From Callipepla californica brunnescens (Eukaryota; Chordata; Aves; Galliformes; Odontophoridae), in NCBI GenBank assembly GCA_023055505.1, contig JALIRH010000141.1, positions 669,642 through 733,641 of the forward strand: 64,000 nucleotides of DNA, given 5' to 3'. The notes under the pieces are model-generated. The model did not search any database and was not told where the DNA came from. It saw only the letters and a list, made by a program, of their open reading frames with translations. Below are positions 33,207-44,200 of this stretch, piece by piece. Numbering within the stretch: the stretch's first letter is position 1; each line of letters starts with the position of its first letter. The translations under genes and the position numbers were made by a program.

Positions 33207-34035
33207 TCATCCTTCCTTGGTTGTGTTTTCATCTGTTGTCGACCAAGTCTGTTCCTCCCGGTATGGTTTCACGTTCTTCGCAGGAATCCACCTGGGGCCT
33301 TTTCCTGTGGAGACACAAGCATAACCTCTCCCCCATGTGACAAGAGGATATGGCCCCATTATCATACCTGTTTCTGGGTGGCGAATCAACACCGGAGCCT
33401 TGATTCTTCTTTCCAATGTGATATTCGAACTAAAATGTCGGACTATCGGGGGATTGGTATCTAGCAGAGAAGAATTCAAAAAGTGAAAACATAAAGAGCT
33501 TTATGTAGTCGCTCCTCAGGAGGGGAAGCTCCCATTCCCCCTTTCTGTTGTGCTAATAGACGCTTTAAAGATTGGTGTGACCGCTCAATTGACCTGGAGG
33601 GGAATGAGGGATCGCGGTGATGTGCATAATGCCCCAAGAATCCAGGAAGGCTTTTGTCGCAGCAGAGGTATATGCAGGACCATGATCTGTTTTTAATTGG
33701 GAAGGGATACCTAATGTAGCAAAAACACGCAGCAAACGCTTGCGAACATCTCGTGCCTTTTCTCCTGTATGACAAGAGGAAAATAAAGCTCCGGAAAAAG
33801 TATCAATCGAGGAATGTGTATATTTCAGCTTACCAAACCATGGGTAATGTGTGACATCCATTTGCCATAGCTGGAGGCTCTGCAGATCTCTGGGGTTAAC
33901 CCCCCCTGCTATTGATGGGAAAGAATGCCTCTGGCAGTCGGGACATACCGCTGTAATGTTTGATGCTTGTTGGGAGGTAAGCCCAGACTGTCGTTTAAGA
34001 CCTCCAGCATTCTGATGAAAGAAGGAGTGGCTAAG
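33207..34035 (-). pseudogene. pol: pol remnant: integrase, frameshifted
   Basis: All three integrase domains are visible but in different frames. The N-terminal zinc finger shows H-x3-H (HSFFH, about 34015-34030) and CPDC (about 33935). The catalytic core carries MDVTHYP (first Asp, about 33857) and KTDHG (second Asp, about 33690). The frame changes at about 33590, and the expected Glu (IERSH) is read in the neighbouring frame. The C-terminal domain (33207-33479) has PLVTWGRGYACVSTGKGPRW, a typical alpharetroviral DNA-binding segment. The DDE residues are individually present but split, so the protein is broken. Confidence 0.88.
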
Positions 34036-34385
34036 TTTAGCTTGCGCTATTCGGTCTGGTAAAACACGGACATATCAGCTTGAGATTCCCTTCTGCCGTG
34101 AAACCAGGTAAAGATGTGTGTGAACGGATGTGCATTACAAAATAAGGATGAGTGCGGGAGTCTAAAAAAAAAAAAGTTCCTGGAACAAAATAAACAATGA
34201 AGAGTGAGAAATATTGCATAATATGGATGCTTCTGCTCGCTGAACAATTCCTGCAACAGAAGCTGAGTCGGTAATAGGATTGAAAGGTGTGGACCATTTC
34301 CAAAAAACTCGGACAACAGCAGCTGGTTCCACTATTTGTGGAGAACCAGAAACAATTTCAATATCCGAATCCCATTGCTTCTGTT
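34036..34385 (-). pseudogene. pol: pol remnant: RNase H domain, frameshifted
   Basis: A DSDIEIVSGS segment, an EPAAV segment and a TDSASV segment (about 34260-34275) mark the RNase H core, with the Glu and Asp at family positions. Further on, HIRSHTSLPGF and AEGN mark its end. These pieces fall in at least two frames. A run of twelve T on the minus strand (34160-34171) is a likely frameshift site. Short open frames over this stretch are only partial readings. Confidence 0.75.
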
Positions 34386-35089
34386 GATTATCGCACCATC
34401 AAATAACTGATTTGTGTGATCTTCCAGACCCATCCGTAATCTGGTAAGGGCCTGCAGCAGCTGATCACTTCTTTTTGGTGTGGATGTGAAGTGAACATTG
34501 AGGTTCAATAGCTTGTGTGACGGTGCGTGGGAAGTAAGGCTGCCTGTATAGCTTGCCAATGCCATGCTAAAGGCATCTGCTTGCTGATCAAGCCATTGTA
34601 AATACACATTTGTCACAGGTAAACAACTAGAGGAAAAGTCTACCCCTGATAACATCAGCAAGCGCTGCCTAGCTTTGATTCTCAGGGAAGCAAACATCTC
34701 ATGCTGTGTCAGGATTGTCTTTGTCAACTGGTTTGGCAAAAAAATCCATTCAATAATGAATAGTGGGTCTGGCCTTTGAAAATCCCACTGAAAAATTAGC
34801 GCATGAGGTTGTCGAGCAGGGTTGAGGATCATTAGAAAAAAAGGTAACTCCGGGGCACACCGATGAGCTTGTCTGTTAGTGCTAGCTGCAGCAACTTTTT
34901 GCAAGGCACTAGCCACTTCAGAGCCAAGACGGCAGGGAGAGTGTAAATCAGAATCCCCTTTCAGTAGTTCCAAAAGAGGATACAAGTCTGCATTAGAGAT
35001 ACCCAAGAGCGGTCAGACCCAGTTAATTGATCCCAACCATTTTTGTACATCGTGTCAATTTTTCACATCAGTTTGTCTTTGTAAGGGCT
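34332..35089 (-). pseudogene. pol: pol remnant: RT thumb and connection
   Basis: A 224-codon frame (34332-35006) has LYPLLELLKGDSDLHSP and, later, FIIEWIFLPNQLTK. These match the connection region of alpharetroviral RT between polymerase and RNase H. The preceding fingers/palm part is separated from it by an in-frame TAG at about 35087-35089 and a frame change. It loses the RNase H frame near 34385. Confidence 0.82.
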
Positions 35090-35833
35090 AGGGAATGATA
35101 GTCTGGGCTCTGATGCACCAGCCTAAATATTTCCATGGTGATGTTTTCTGCATTTTTTCAGGCGCAATACAGAAACCTGCCGAATTAACAGCAGTTGTAA
35201 GGAGGGCTACTGCTTCCTCCATGATCTCGTGATGTTGCGCGGCCACTAAGATGTCGTCCATCTAATGATACGATAAAACATTTGGCATTGTGTCTGGAAT
35301 GGGGCTAAGCACTTTAGCTACATACCACTGACAAATGGTGGGGCTATTTTTCATTCCTTGTGGCAGCACAACCCACTGGTATCTCTGCAACGGGGCTTGC
35401 ATGTTGATGCTTGGAACTGAAAAAGCAAATGGAGGGGCATCCTCAGGGTGTAATGGACTATTAAAAAAGCAGTCTTGAAGATCAGTGCCAGTCAAATGCC
35501 AGTCTCGGGGAATCATAGTGGGTGACAGGAGGCCTGGTTGAAGGGCTCCCATATTTTCCATAGCATCATTCATTTTTCTGAGGTCATGGAACAAGCGCCA
35601 TTGACCAGTTTGTTTCTTAATGACAAATCCAGGTGAGTTCCAAGGATTAGTGGAGGTACAGTATGTCCTTTTGCTAATTGTTCCGCTACCAAGTCTTGGA
35701 GGGCGCCAAGTTTTTCTAGCGGAAGGGGCCATTGATCCACCCATCTAGGGGTATCTGTTTTCCATAATAGCTTAAGGGCGTCGCACCTCTCAATGGCCCC
35801 TCCAGAAAATCTGACTTGATAGTGACTCCCCAC
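35090..35833 (-). pseudogene. pol: pol remnant: reverse transcriptase palm/fingers, YMDD tyrosine replaced by stop
   Basis: Recognisable RT motifs in order are [10 protein letters not shown] (N-terminal), then after a frameshift near 35655 [23 protein letters not shown], then [10 protein letters not shown]. At the catalytic box the codon just before MDD is TAG (35262-35264), so the Tyr of YMDD is a stop codon; MDDILVA continues in frame beyond it. Downstream APEKMQKTSPWKYLGWCI follows, as in the family. One nonsense change sits exactly in the active site, in addition to frameshifts. No working RT can be made from it. Confidence 0.88.
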
Positions 35834-35985
35834 TGAACCATAACATCAGGGCCCCATAAATATCATCGGAATTGGCAACACAAACGGTTTGATAGTAGCT
35901 ACCCGATCTTCAGGTCCTCTGATTGGAATGAACTCAGCACTTTGCTGGCTGTTCCTTGCACCTCCCACCCCAGCTAATGTATGGG
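35834..35985 (-). pseudogene. pro: Retroviral protease C-terminal fragment
   Basis: The minus strand encodes AGVGGARNSQQSAEF (flap-like GVGG), IRGPEDRVATIKPF and IPMIFMGP, then a one-base frame break, then DVMVQWGV, in the position of the conserved G-R-D/N helix at the end of retroviral protease. The catalytic DTG part and all of gag are missing; the sequence joins CCCTAA-like DNA near 35985-36000. The right 185 bases (35814-36000) recur at each satellite-unit start. Confidence 0.75.
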
Positions 35986-35999
35986 ATGATTTGTATGAT

Positions 36000-37486
36000 G
36001 TAACCCAAAACCAAACCCCAGGCCTACCCCTTCTCTCACCCTGACACTCGAACCAAACCTCCGCCTAAACCTAACCCTAATATCTAAGCCTAAGCCTAAC
36101 CCTTCCAATTGCCCTAGCCCTAACACTAACCCTTTTCCTATACCTAACCCTGACCTCAACCCTGATCCTAACCTTTCCCTAACCCTAACACCAACCCGTA
36201 ACATCATTTGAATCCTAATCCTATTCCAAACCTTAACCCTATCCCAAGGCCTAACCCTACTCTGACCTTTACACTCCAACTAACCCAACCTCGATCAATA
36301 AATACAAATGGAATCCTAAACCTAAACCTAAACCTACTGCTAACACCACAAGTCAGCCTACTTTTCTCCCTAAATCTAATCATAAATCTCAAAAAATCTT
36401 TGTCCCTAACCCTAATCATAAATCCAGTCCAAACTCTGAAACTTTCCCAAAACCTATGCCTATTCCTAACACTTACTCTTACCCTAAGTCTATCCCTAAC
36501 ACTAACCCTTCTCCCAGACACAACCCTAAAGCCAACACTAATCCTAACCTAATCTTTATCCTAATCCTAAACCTAATCCTAACTCTTACCCTAATTCTAA
36601 CTCTACCCTAACCCTAACTCTGACCCTCAAACCAAACCCACATTTAAGCACAACCCTAATCCCGACACCTAGCATCAGATTACCACAACCCTAACGGAAC
36701 CCTAACCCTAACACTAATGCTAGGACTATCCCAAACCCTAACCCAAGTACTAGACCAAACCATACCCCTATCCCTCACTCTAAAACTAACAACCCTAACT
36801 AAACTCTAACCGTAACCCTATCCCTAATACTAACACTAATCATCTTTTAAACACCAATGTTATTCCTATTCCTAAACCTTACCCAATCTCCAAATGAAAT
36901 CCAAGGCCGGTGCCTTCTCACACCCTAACGATCAAACCAAACCTACATCTAAACCTAACCCTAAATCCAATCTTTACCCTAAACCATACACTTGCCCTGG
37001 CCTTAACACTAACCCTTTCCCTATACCTAACCCTAACCCTAACCTTAACACTAATTTGAGGCCTATCCCTAGTAGGAACCCAAAACCTAATTGGAATCTG
37101 AATCCTGTTCTTAACCTTAACCCTAACACGACTTAACTCTACTCTGACCCTAAAAGTCAAATGAACCCTACTCCTTACCCTAAACCTCAATCTAAACCTA
37201 AACCTAACCCTAAACCTAAACTTCACAAGAACACTCAACCTAATCCTAGCACTAACCTAAACTAAAACTAAAACAACTTTTTTGCTAACCCTAATCCTAA
37301 ATCTAACCCTAACCCCAAAACTCCCCCAAACCTGACCCTAAACCTAATCCACCCCCAAATCCTTACCCTAACCCTACCCCCAAACACCCTAATACTAGAA
37401 CTAAAGCAATCCTTCACCCTAACCCTAAAACTAACAATTTAACTTTGACCCTAAAACTCAAATTCACCCTACATACACTTTATGCT
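36000..37486 (-). repeat. C-strand telomere-like arm of unit 1 (CCCTAA variants)
   Basis: Words CCTAACCCTAA, CCTAAACCTAA and CCTAATCCTAA dominate, with many fixed non-telomeric changes that are identical from unit to unit. The same arm lies at about 41290-42775, 47216-48701, 52523-54008 and 58479-59970. Open frames on both strands (for example 36208-36552 and 36204-36521) recur in every unit and translate as N/L/T/P-rich or R/V/F/G-rich repeats, not as a known protein. Confidence 0.9.
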
Positions 37487-38279
37487 ACCTAGGTTAGGGT
37501 CAGGCTCAATCTGGGTTTTGTGTTGGGGTCAAAGGGATAGGGTTAGGGTAGAGTTCGAGTTAGGATGAAGGTAATGCTTACAGATATGTTTAGAGAATGG
37601 AACAGGGTTAGGGTTAAGGTTAGGGTAAGGTTGAAGGTTAGGCTCAGGGACAGATTTAGGGTTAGAGTTTGGGTTCCTTTTAGGTTTAGGGATAGGGTTA
37701 GGGTACGGTTAGGTATTGTACAACGCTAAGTGTTAGCTTCTGGGTAAGGGATAGGGTTAGGGTAAGGGTTAGATTCAGGGTTAGGGTTAGCATTAGCATC
37801 AGGGTTAGGGTTACGGTAAGAGTTAGGATAGGGAATGGGATACAGTTAGGGTAAGGGTTAGGAATAGGGTTAGGGTTACATTAAGGTTAGGGTTAGTGTT
37901 TGGATCAGGGGTAGGGTTAGGACTAAAGTTAGAGTAAGGGCTAGGATTAGGGTTAGGGTTAGGGTAGGGATACGGTTAGGGTAGAGTTAAGGTTAGGGTA
38001 GGGTTAGGGTTAGGGTAAGGGTTAGGGATAGGGTTAGGGTTAGGGTTAGGGTTAGGTTAGGGTTTGGGTTATGGTAAGAGTTAGGATAGGGATTGTGATA
38101 CGGTTAGGGTAAGGGTTAGGAATAGGGATAGGGTTTGATTAGGGTAAGGGTTATTGTTTGGATTAGGGGTAGGGTTACGAATAAAGTTAGAGTTAGGGCT
38201 AGGATTAGGGTTAGGGTTCGGGATTGGATTAGTGTTAGGGTAAGGAATAAAGTTAGAGTTAGTGTTAGGATTAGGGTTA

Positions 38280-39290
38280 GGGTAAAGTAGGGTTAGGGGT
38301 AGGGTTAGGGTTAGGGTTAGGGTTAGGGTAGGGTTAGGGTTAGGGTTTGGGTTAGGCTAGGGTTAGGGTAAGGGTTAGGGTTAGGGTTAGGGTAGGGCTA
38401 AGGTTAGGGTTAGGGTTAGGGTTAGGGTTAGGGTTAGGGTAGGGTTAGGGTTAGGGTTAGGGTTAAGGTTAAATTTATTGTTAGGGTTAGGGTTAGGGTT
38501 AGGGTTAGGGTAGGGTTAGGGTTAGGGTTAGGGTAGGGTTAGGGTTAGGGTTAGGGTTAGGTTAGGGTTGGGGTTAGGGTTAGGGTTAGGGTTAGGGTTA
38601 GGGTTAGGGTATGCTTAGGGTTATGGTAAAATTAGGGTTAGTGTTAGTGTTAGTGTTAGGGTTAAATTTATTGTTAGGTTTAGGGTTAAGGTTAGAGTTA
38701 GGGTTAGGGTTGAGGTTAGGGTTAGGGTTAGGGTTAGGGTTAGGGTTAGGGTTAGGGTTAGGTTAGGGTTACGGTTAGGGTTAGGGTTAGGTTAGGGTTA
38801 GGTTAGGGTTGGGATTAGGGTTAGGGTTAGGGTTAGGGTTAGGGTTAGGTAAGGGTTAGGGTTAAGGTAAGAATTAGGATAGGGATTGTGATACAGTTAA
38901 GGTAAGGGTTAGGAATTAGAGTTAGGGTTAGGGTTAGGATTAGGGTTAGTGTTAGGTTAGGGTTAGGGTTAGGGTTAGGGTTAAGGTTAGAGTTAGGGTT
39001 AGGGTTAGGGTTAGGGTTAGGTAAGGGTTAGGGTTAGGGTAAGAATTAGGATAGGGATTGTGATACAGTTAAGGTAAGGGTTAGGAATTAGGGTTAGGGT
39101 TAGGGTTAGTGTTAGGGTAGGTTAGGGTTAGGGTATGGTAGGGTTAGGGTTAGGGTAGGGTAAGGGTTAGCATTAGGTTTAGGGTTAGGGTTAGGGTTAG
39201 AGTTAGGTTAGGGCTAGGGTTAGGGTTAATGTAGTTTAGGGCTAGGGTTAGGGTTAGGGTTAGGATAGGGTTAATGTAGGGTTAGGGTTA
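38280..39290 (+). repeat. TTAGGG-rich core of unit 1 (near-pure telomeric runs)
   Basis: This is the purest telomeric DNA in the window, with runs of TTAGGGTTAGGG broken by GGATAGGGATTGTGATACAG-type inserts. Corresponding cores lie at about 43570-45220, 49500-50535, 54810-56485 and 60770-61820. Nearly all length variation between units is here. Confidence 0.9.
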
Positions 39291-41102
39291 GTGCTAGGAA
39301 TCAATTTGGAGGAAGGAAAAGGTATAGGAATTGGTTCATTGTTAGCGTTAGTCTTCAGGGTTAGGGTTCGGATTTAGCACTATGTTTCAGGTTCCTTTTA
39401 GGTTTAGTGATAAGGATTAGGGGTACGTTTAGGTATTGTACAATGCTAAGTGTTAGCTTCTGGGTGGGGGTTGGGGTTAGATTAAGGGTGAGGGTTAGGG
39501 TTAGGACTAGATTTAGGATTAGGTTTAGGAATAGGTTTTCTTTGATTGTTAGGGTGAGAGAAAGGTTAGGCCTTGGGTTTGTTTTTGGAATAGTTTTGGG
39601 TTTCAGAATAGGAATTGGGTTAGTATTTGGAATCTGATTGCTTTAGTATTAGTGTTAGGGTGGGGGTTAGAAGTTAGGTGAGCGTTGTGGTAATCTAATG
39701 CTTTGTGTTAGGCTTAGGGGTGGGCTTTTACTTGAGGTTGGTGTTAGGGTCAGCTTTAGTTTGAAGGTAGATTTAGAGTTTAAATTGTGGTCATGCTTGG
39801 GATTAGTTTTAGAGTTAGGGTAAGATTTAGGTTTCCTTTCAGTGTTAGGCTGTGAGAATTGTAGGCTTTGTGTTTTTGGGTTTGTGTTGGGTTTAGGAAT
39901 TGGAATAGTGTTTGGGATAGTATTAGCGTTAAGGCTGGGGTTAGAGTTAGGTGATGGCTGTGGTAATCTAATGCTTTGTGTTAGGTTTAGGGTTGGGCTT
40001 CAATCTGGGGTTGGTTTGAAGGTCCCATTTAGATTTCAGGAAGAATTGGAGTTAAATTGAGGTAACGGTTAGGATTAGATTTAGGGTTCTGATAAGGGTT
40101 AGGTTAGGGTTAGGGTTTGGTTCCAAGTTGTTTTTAGGGTTAGGGTTAACGTTAGGTTTCAGGATAGGGTTAGGAATATAGCTAGGTGTTAGGTAAGGTT
40201 TAGTCCTGGGGTTTCAGTTCGGGTTAGGTGAAGCGTTAGTTTTACAGTTAGAAGACATGTTAGGGTTAGGGTTAGGTTTTGGTGTAGATTTAGGTTTAGG
40301 GTAAGGGTTAGGGATGTAGATGAAGGTTTAGTGGAAGGGGTAGGGTTCTCTTTAGTTTTAGGACCAGGGAAGGGTCCTAAAAGGGCCTTGGCTAAGGGTG
40401 AGTTTTAGTATTTGATTTAGCGTTGCGTTCAGGTCTAGGTTAGTTTGAGTGTCAGGCTGAGAGAAGGGGTAGGCCTTGGGTTTGGTTCTGGCTTAGTGTT
40501 AGGTTTAGGAATAGGAATAGTTTTGGTGTTTGGATTGGGTTTGGGGTTAGTAGTAGGGATTGGATTGGGGTTAGTGTTAGGTGAGATCTGCGGTAATCTG
40601 ATGCTTTCTTTGAGGCTTGAGGTTTGAGCTTAAACGTGGTGTTGGTTTTAGGGTAGGATTTAGGGCTAGGGTTTGGTTGAGGGTAGCATTAGGTTTAGGT
40701 TTAGGGGAAGGGTTTTGGTTAGGGTAGAGGTTAGAATTCTGGTTTGGGTTAGGAATAGGGTTCTGGACAAGGTAAGGATTTAGTCCTAGGTTTCCAGTTA
40801 GGGTAAGGTGAAGTGCTGGTGTTCTAGTTAGGAGAAGAGTTAGGTTGAGGTTTCGGGTTAGGTTTTTTTGTCGATTTAGGTTTTAGGTAAGGGGTAGATT
40901 TTAGACAACATGAGCTTTCTGGTCAGAGTAGGGTTAGGCCTTAGAATATGGATAAGATTAGGATAAATGTAGGGTTAGTTTCGGGTTTAGGTTAGTTTGA
41001 GTGTTAGGCTGAGAGAAGGGGAGGGCCTTGGGTTTGGGTTTGGTTTAGGGTTAAGATAAGGTTTAGGAATAGGAGTAGGTTTGGGGTTTGGATTGGGTTT
41101 GG

Positions 41103-41290
41103 ACTTGATAGTGACTCCCCACTGAACCATAACATCAGGGCCCCATAAATATCATCGGAATTGGCAACACAAACGGTTTGATAGTAGCTACCCGATCTTC
41201 AGGTCCTCTGATTGGAATGAACTCAGCACTTTGCTGGCTGTTCCTTGCACCTCCCACCCCAGCTAATGTATGTGATGATTTGTATGATGT
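41103..41290 (-). pseudogene. Protease-end fragment at start of unit 2
   Basis: Matches 35814-36001 of the parent retrovirus almost base for base; the only change I noticed is GTATGGGATG to GTATGTGATG. It is preceded by GGGTTTGG instead of RT sequence. Confidence 0.9.
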
Positions 41291-44200
41291 AACCCAAAAC
41301 CAAACCCCAGGCCTACCCCTTCTCTCACCCTGACACTCGAACCAAACCTCCGCCTAAACCTAACCCTAATATCTAAGCCTAAGCCTAACCCTTCCAATTG
41401 CCCTAGCCCTAACACTAACCCTTTTCCTATACCTAACCCTGACCTCAACCCTGATCCTAACCTTTCCCTAACCCTAACACCAACCCGTAACATCATTTGA
41501 ATCCTAATCCTATTCCAAACCTTAACCCTATCCCAAGGCCTAACCCTACTCTGACCTTTACACTCCAACTAACCCAACCTCGATCAATAAATACAAATGG
41601 AATCCTAAACCTAAACCTAAACCTACTGCTAACACCACAAGTCAGCCTACTTTTCTCCCTAAATCTAATCACAAATCTCAAAAAATCTTTGTCCCTAACC
41701 CTAATCATAAATCCAGTCCAAACTCTGAAACTTTCCCAAAACCTATGCCTATTCCTAACACTTACTCTTACCCTAAGTCTATCCCTAACACTAACCCTTC
41801 TCCCAGACACAACCCTAAAGCCAACACTAATCCTAACCTAATCTTTATCCTAATCCTAAACCTAATCCTAACTCTTACCCTAATTCTAACTCTACCCTAA
41901 CCCTAACTCTGACCCTCAAACCAAACCCACATTTAAGCACAACCCTAATCCCGACACCTAGCATCAGATTACCACAACCCTAACGGAACCCTAACCCTAA
42001 CACTAATGCTAGGACTATCCCAAACCCTAACCCAAGTACTAGACCAAACCATACCCCTATCCCTCACTCTAAAACTAACAACCCTAACTAAACTCTAACC
42101 GTAACCCTATCCCTAATACTAACACTAATCATCTTTTAAACACCAATGTTATTCCTATTCCTAAACCTTACCCAATCTCCAAATGAAATCCAAGGCCGGT
42201 GCCTTCTCACACCCTAACAATCAAACCAAACCTACATCTAAACCTAACCCTAAATCCAATCTTTACCCTAAACCATACACTTGCCCTGGCCTTAACACTA
42301 ACCCTTTCCCTATACCTAACCCTAACCCTAACCTTAACACTAATTTGAGGCCTATCCCTAGTAGGAACCCAAAACCTAATTGGAATCTGAATCCTGTTCT
42401 TAACCTTAACCCTAACACGACTTAACTCTACTCTGACCCTAAAAGTCAAATGAACCCTACTCCTTACCCTAAACCTCAATCTAAACCTAAACCTAACCCT
42501 AAACCTAAACTTCACAAGAACACTCAACCTAATCCTAGCACTAACCTAAACTAAAACTAAAACAACTTTTTTGCTAACCCTAATCCTAAATCTAACCCTA
42601 ACCCCAAAACTCCCCCAAACCTGACCCTAAACCTAATCCACCCCCAAATCCTTACCCTAACCCTAACCCCAAACACCCTAATACTAGAACTAAAGCAATC
42701 CTTCACCCTAACCCTAAAACTAACAATTTAACTTTGACCCTAAAACTCAAATTCACCCTACATACACTTTATGCTACCTAGGTTAGGGTCAGGCTCAATC
42801 TGGGTTTTGTGTTGGGGTCAAAGGGATAGGGTTAGGGTAGAGTTCGAGTTAGGATGAAGGTAATGCTTACAGATATGTTTAGAGAATGGAACAGGGTTAG
42901 GGTTAAGGTTAGGGTAAGGTTGAAGGTTAGGCTCAGGGACAGATTTAGGGTTAGAGTTTGGGTTCCTTTTAGGTTTAGGGATAGGGTTAGGGTACGGTTA
43001 GGTATTGTACAACGCTAAGTGTTAGCTTCTGGGTAAGGGATAGGGTTAGGGTAAGGGTTAGATTCAGGGTTAGGGTTAGCATTAGCATCAGGGTTAGGGT
43101 TATGGTAAGAGTTAGGATAGGGAATGGGATACAGTTAGGGTAAGGGTTAGGAATAGGGTTAGGGTTACATTAAGGTTAGGGTTAGTGTTTGGATCAGGGG
43201 TAGGGTTAGGAATAAAGTTAGAGTAAGGGCTAGGATTAGGGTTAGGGTTAGGGTAGGGATACGGTTAGGGTAGAGTTAAGGTTAGGGTAGGGTTAGGGTT
43301 AGGGTAAGGGTTAGGGATAGGGTTAGGGTTAGGGTTAGGGTTAGGTTAGGGTTTGGGTTATGGTAAGAGTTAGGATAGGGATTGTGATACGGTTAGGGTA
43401 AGGGTTAGGAATAGGGATAGGGTTTGATTAGGGTAAGGGTTATTGTTTGGATTAGGGGTAGGGTTACGAATAAAGTTAGAGTTAGGGCTAGGATTAGGGT
43501 TAGGGTTCGGGATTGGATTAGTGTTAGGGTAAGGAATAAAGTTAGAGTTAGTGTTAGGATTAGGGTTAGGGTAAAGTAGGGTTAGGGGTAGGGTTAGGGT
43601 TAGGGTAGGGTTAGGGTAGGGTTAGGGTTAGGGTTTGGGTTAGGCTAGAATTAGGGTAAGGGTTAGGGTTAGGGTTAGGGTTAGGGTTAGGGTTAGGGTT
43701 AGGGTAGGGTTAGGGTTAGGGTTAGGGTTAGGGTTAGGGTTAGGGTTAGGGTTAAGGTTAAATTTTTTGTTAGGTTTAGGGTTAGGGTTACGGTTAAGGT
43801 TAAATTTATTGTTAGGGTTAGGGTTAGGGTTAGGGTTAGGGTAGGGTTAGGGTTAGGGTTAGGGTTAGGGTTAGGTTAGGGTTGGGGTTAGGGTTAGGGT
43901 TAGGGTTACGGTTAGGGTTAGGGTATGCTTAGGGTTAGGGTAAAATTAGGGTTAGGGTTAGTGTTAGGGTTAGGGTTAAATTTATTGTTAGGTTTAGGGT
44001 TAAGGTTAGAGTTAGGGTTAGGGTTGAGTTTAGGGTTAGGGTTAGGGTTAGGGTTAGGGTTAGGTTAGGGTTAGGGTTAGGGTTAAGGTGAGAGTTAGGG
44101 TTAGGGTTAGGGTTAGGGTTAGGTAAGGGTTAGGGTTAGGGTAAGAATTAGGATAGGGATTGTGATACAGTTAAGGTAAGGGTTAGGAATTAGAGTTAGG

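Larger units (their letters stand above)
31634..36000 (-). mobile_element. Truncated endogenous retrovirus, alpharetrovirus-related, minus strand
   Basis: Reading the minus strand from about 36000 to 31634 gives the end of protease, reverse transcriptase, RNase H, integrase, env (surface remnant plus transmembrane subunit), a polypurine tract and a 3' LTR, in retroviral order. Gag, most of protease and the 5' LTR are absent; at about 35985-36000 the element runs straight into CCCTAA-like DNA. The pol and env words are close to avian alpharetroviruses and related chicken endogenous elements. Multiple frameshifts and stops (listed per gene) show it cannot encode working proteins. Confidence 0.9.
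35814..41102. repeat. Composite satellite unit 1 (type A, 5,289 bp)
   Basis: Layout: retroviral protease end (35814-about 36000); C-strand telomere-like arm to the ACCTAGGT palindrome at 37487 (1,673 bases from the unit start); TTAGGG-rich core to 39300 (1,814 bases); constant diverged G-strand arm of 1,802 bases. Its left edge is continuous with the retrovirus, unlike units 2-6, whose left edge is telomere-like GGGTTTGG. Markers: TACGGTAAGAG and AGGACTAAAG in the core, AACGATCAAACC in the C arm. Confidence 0.93.
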
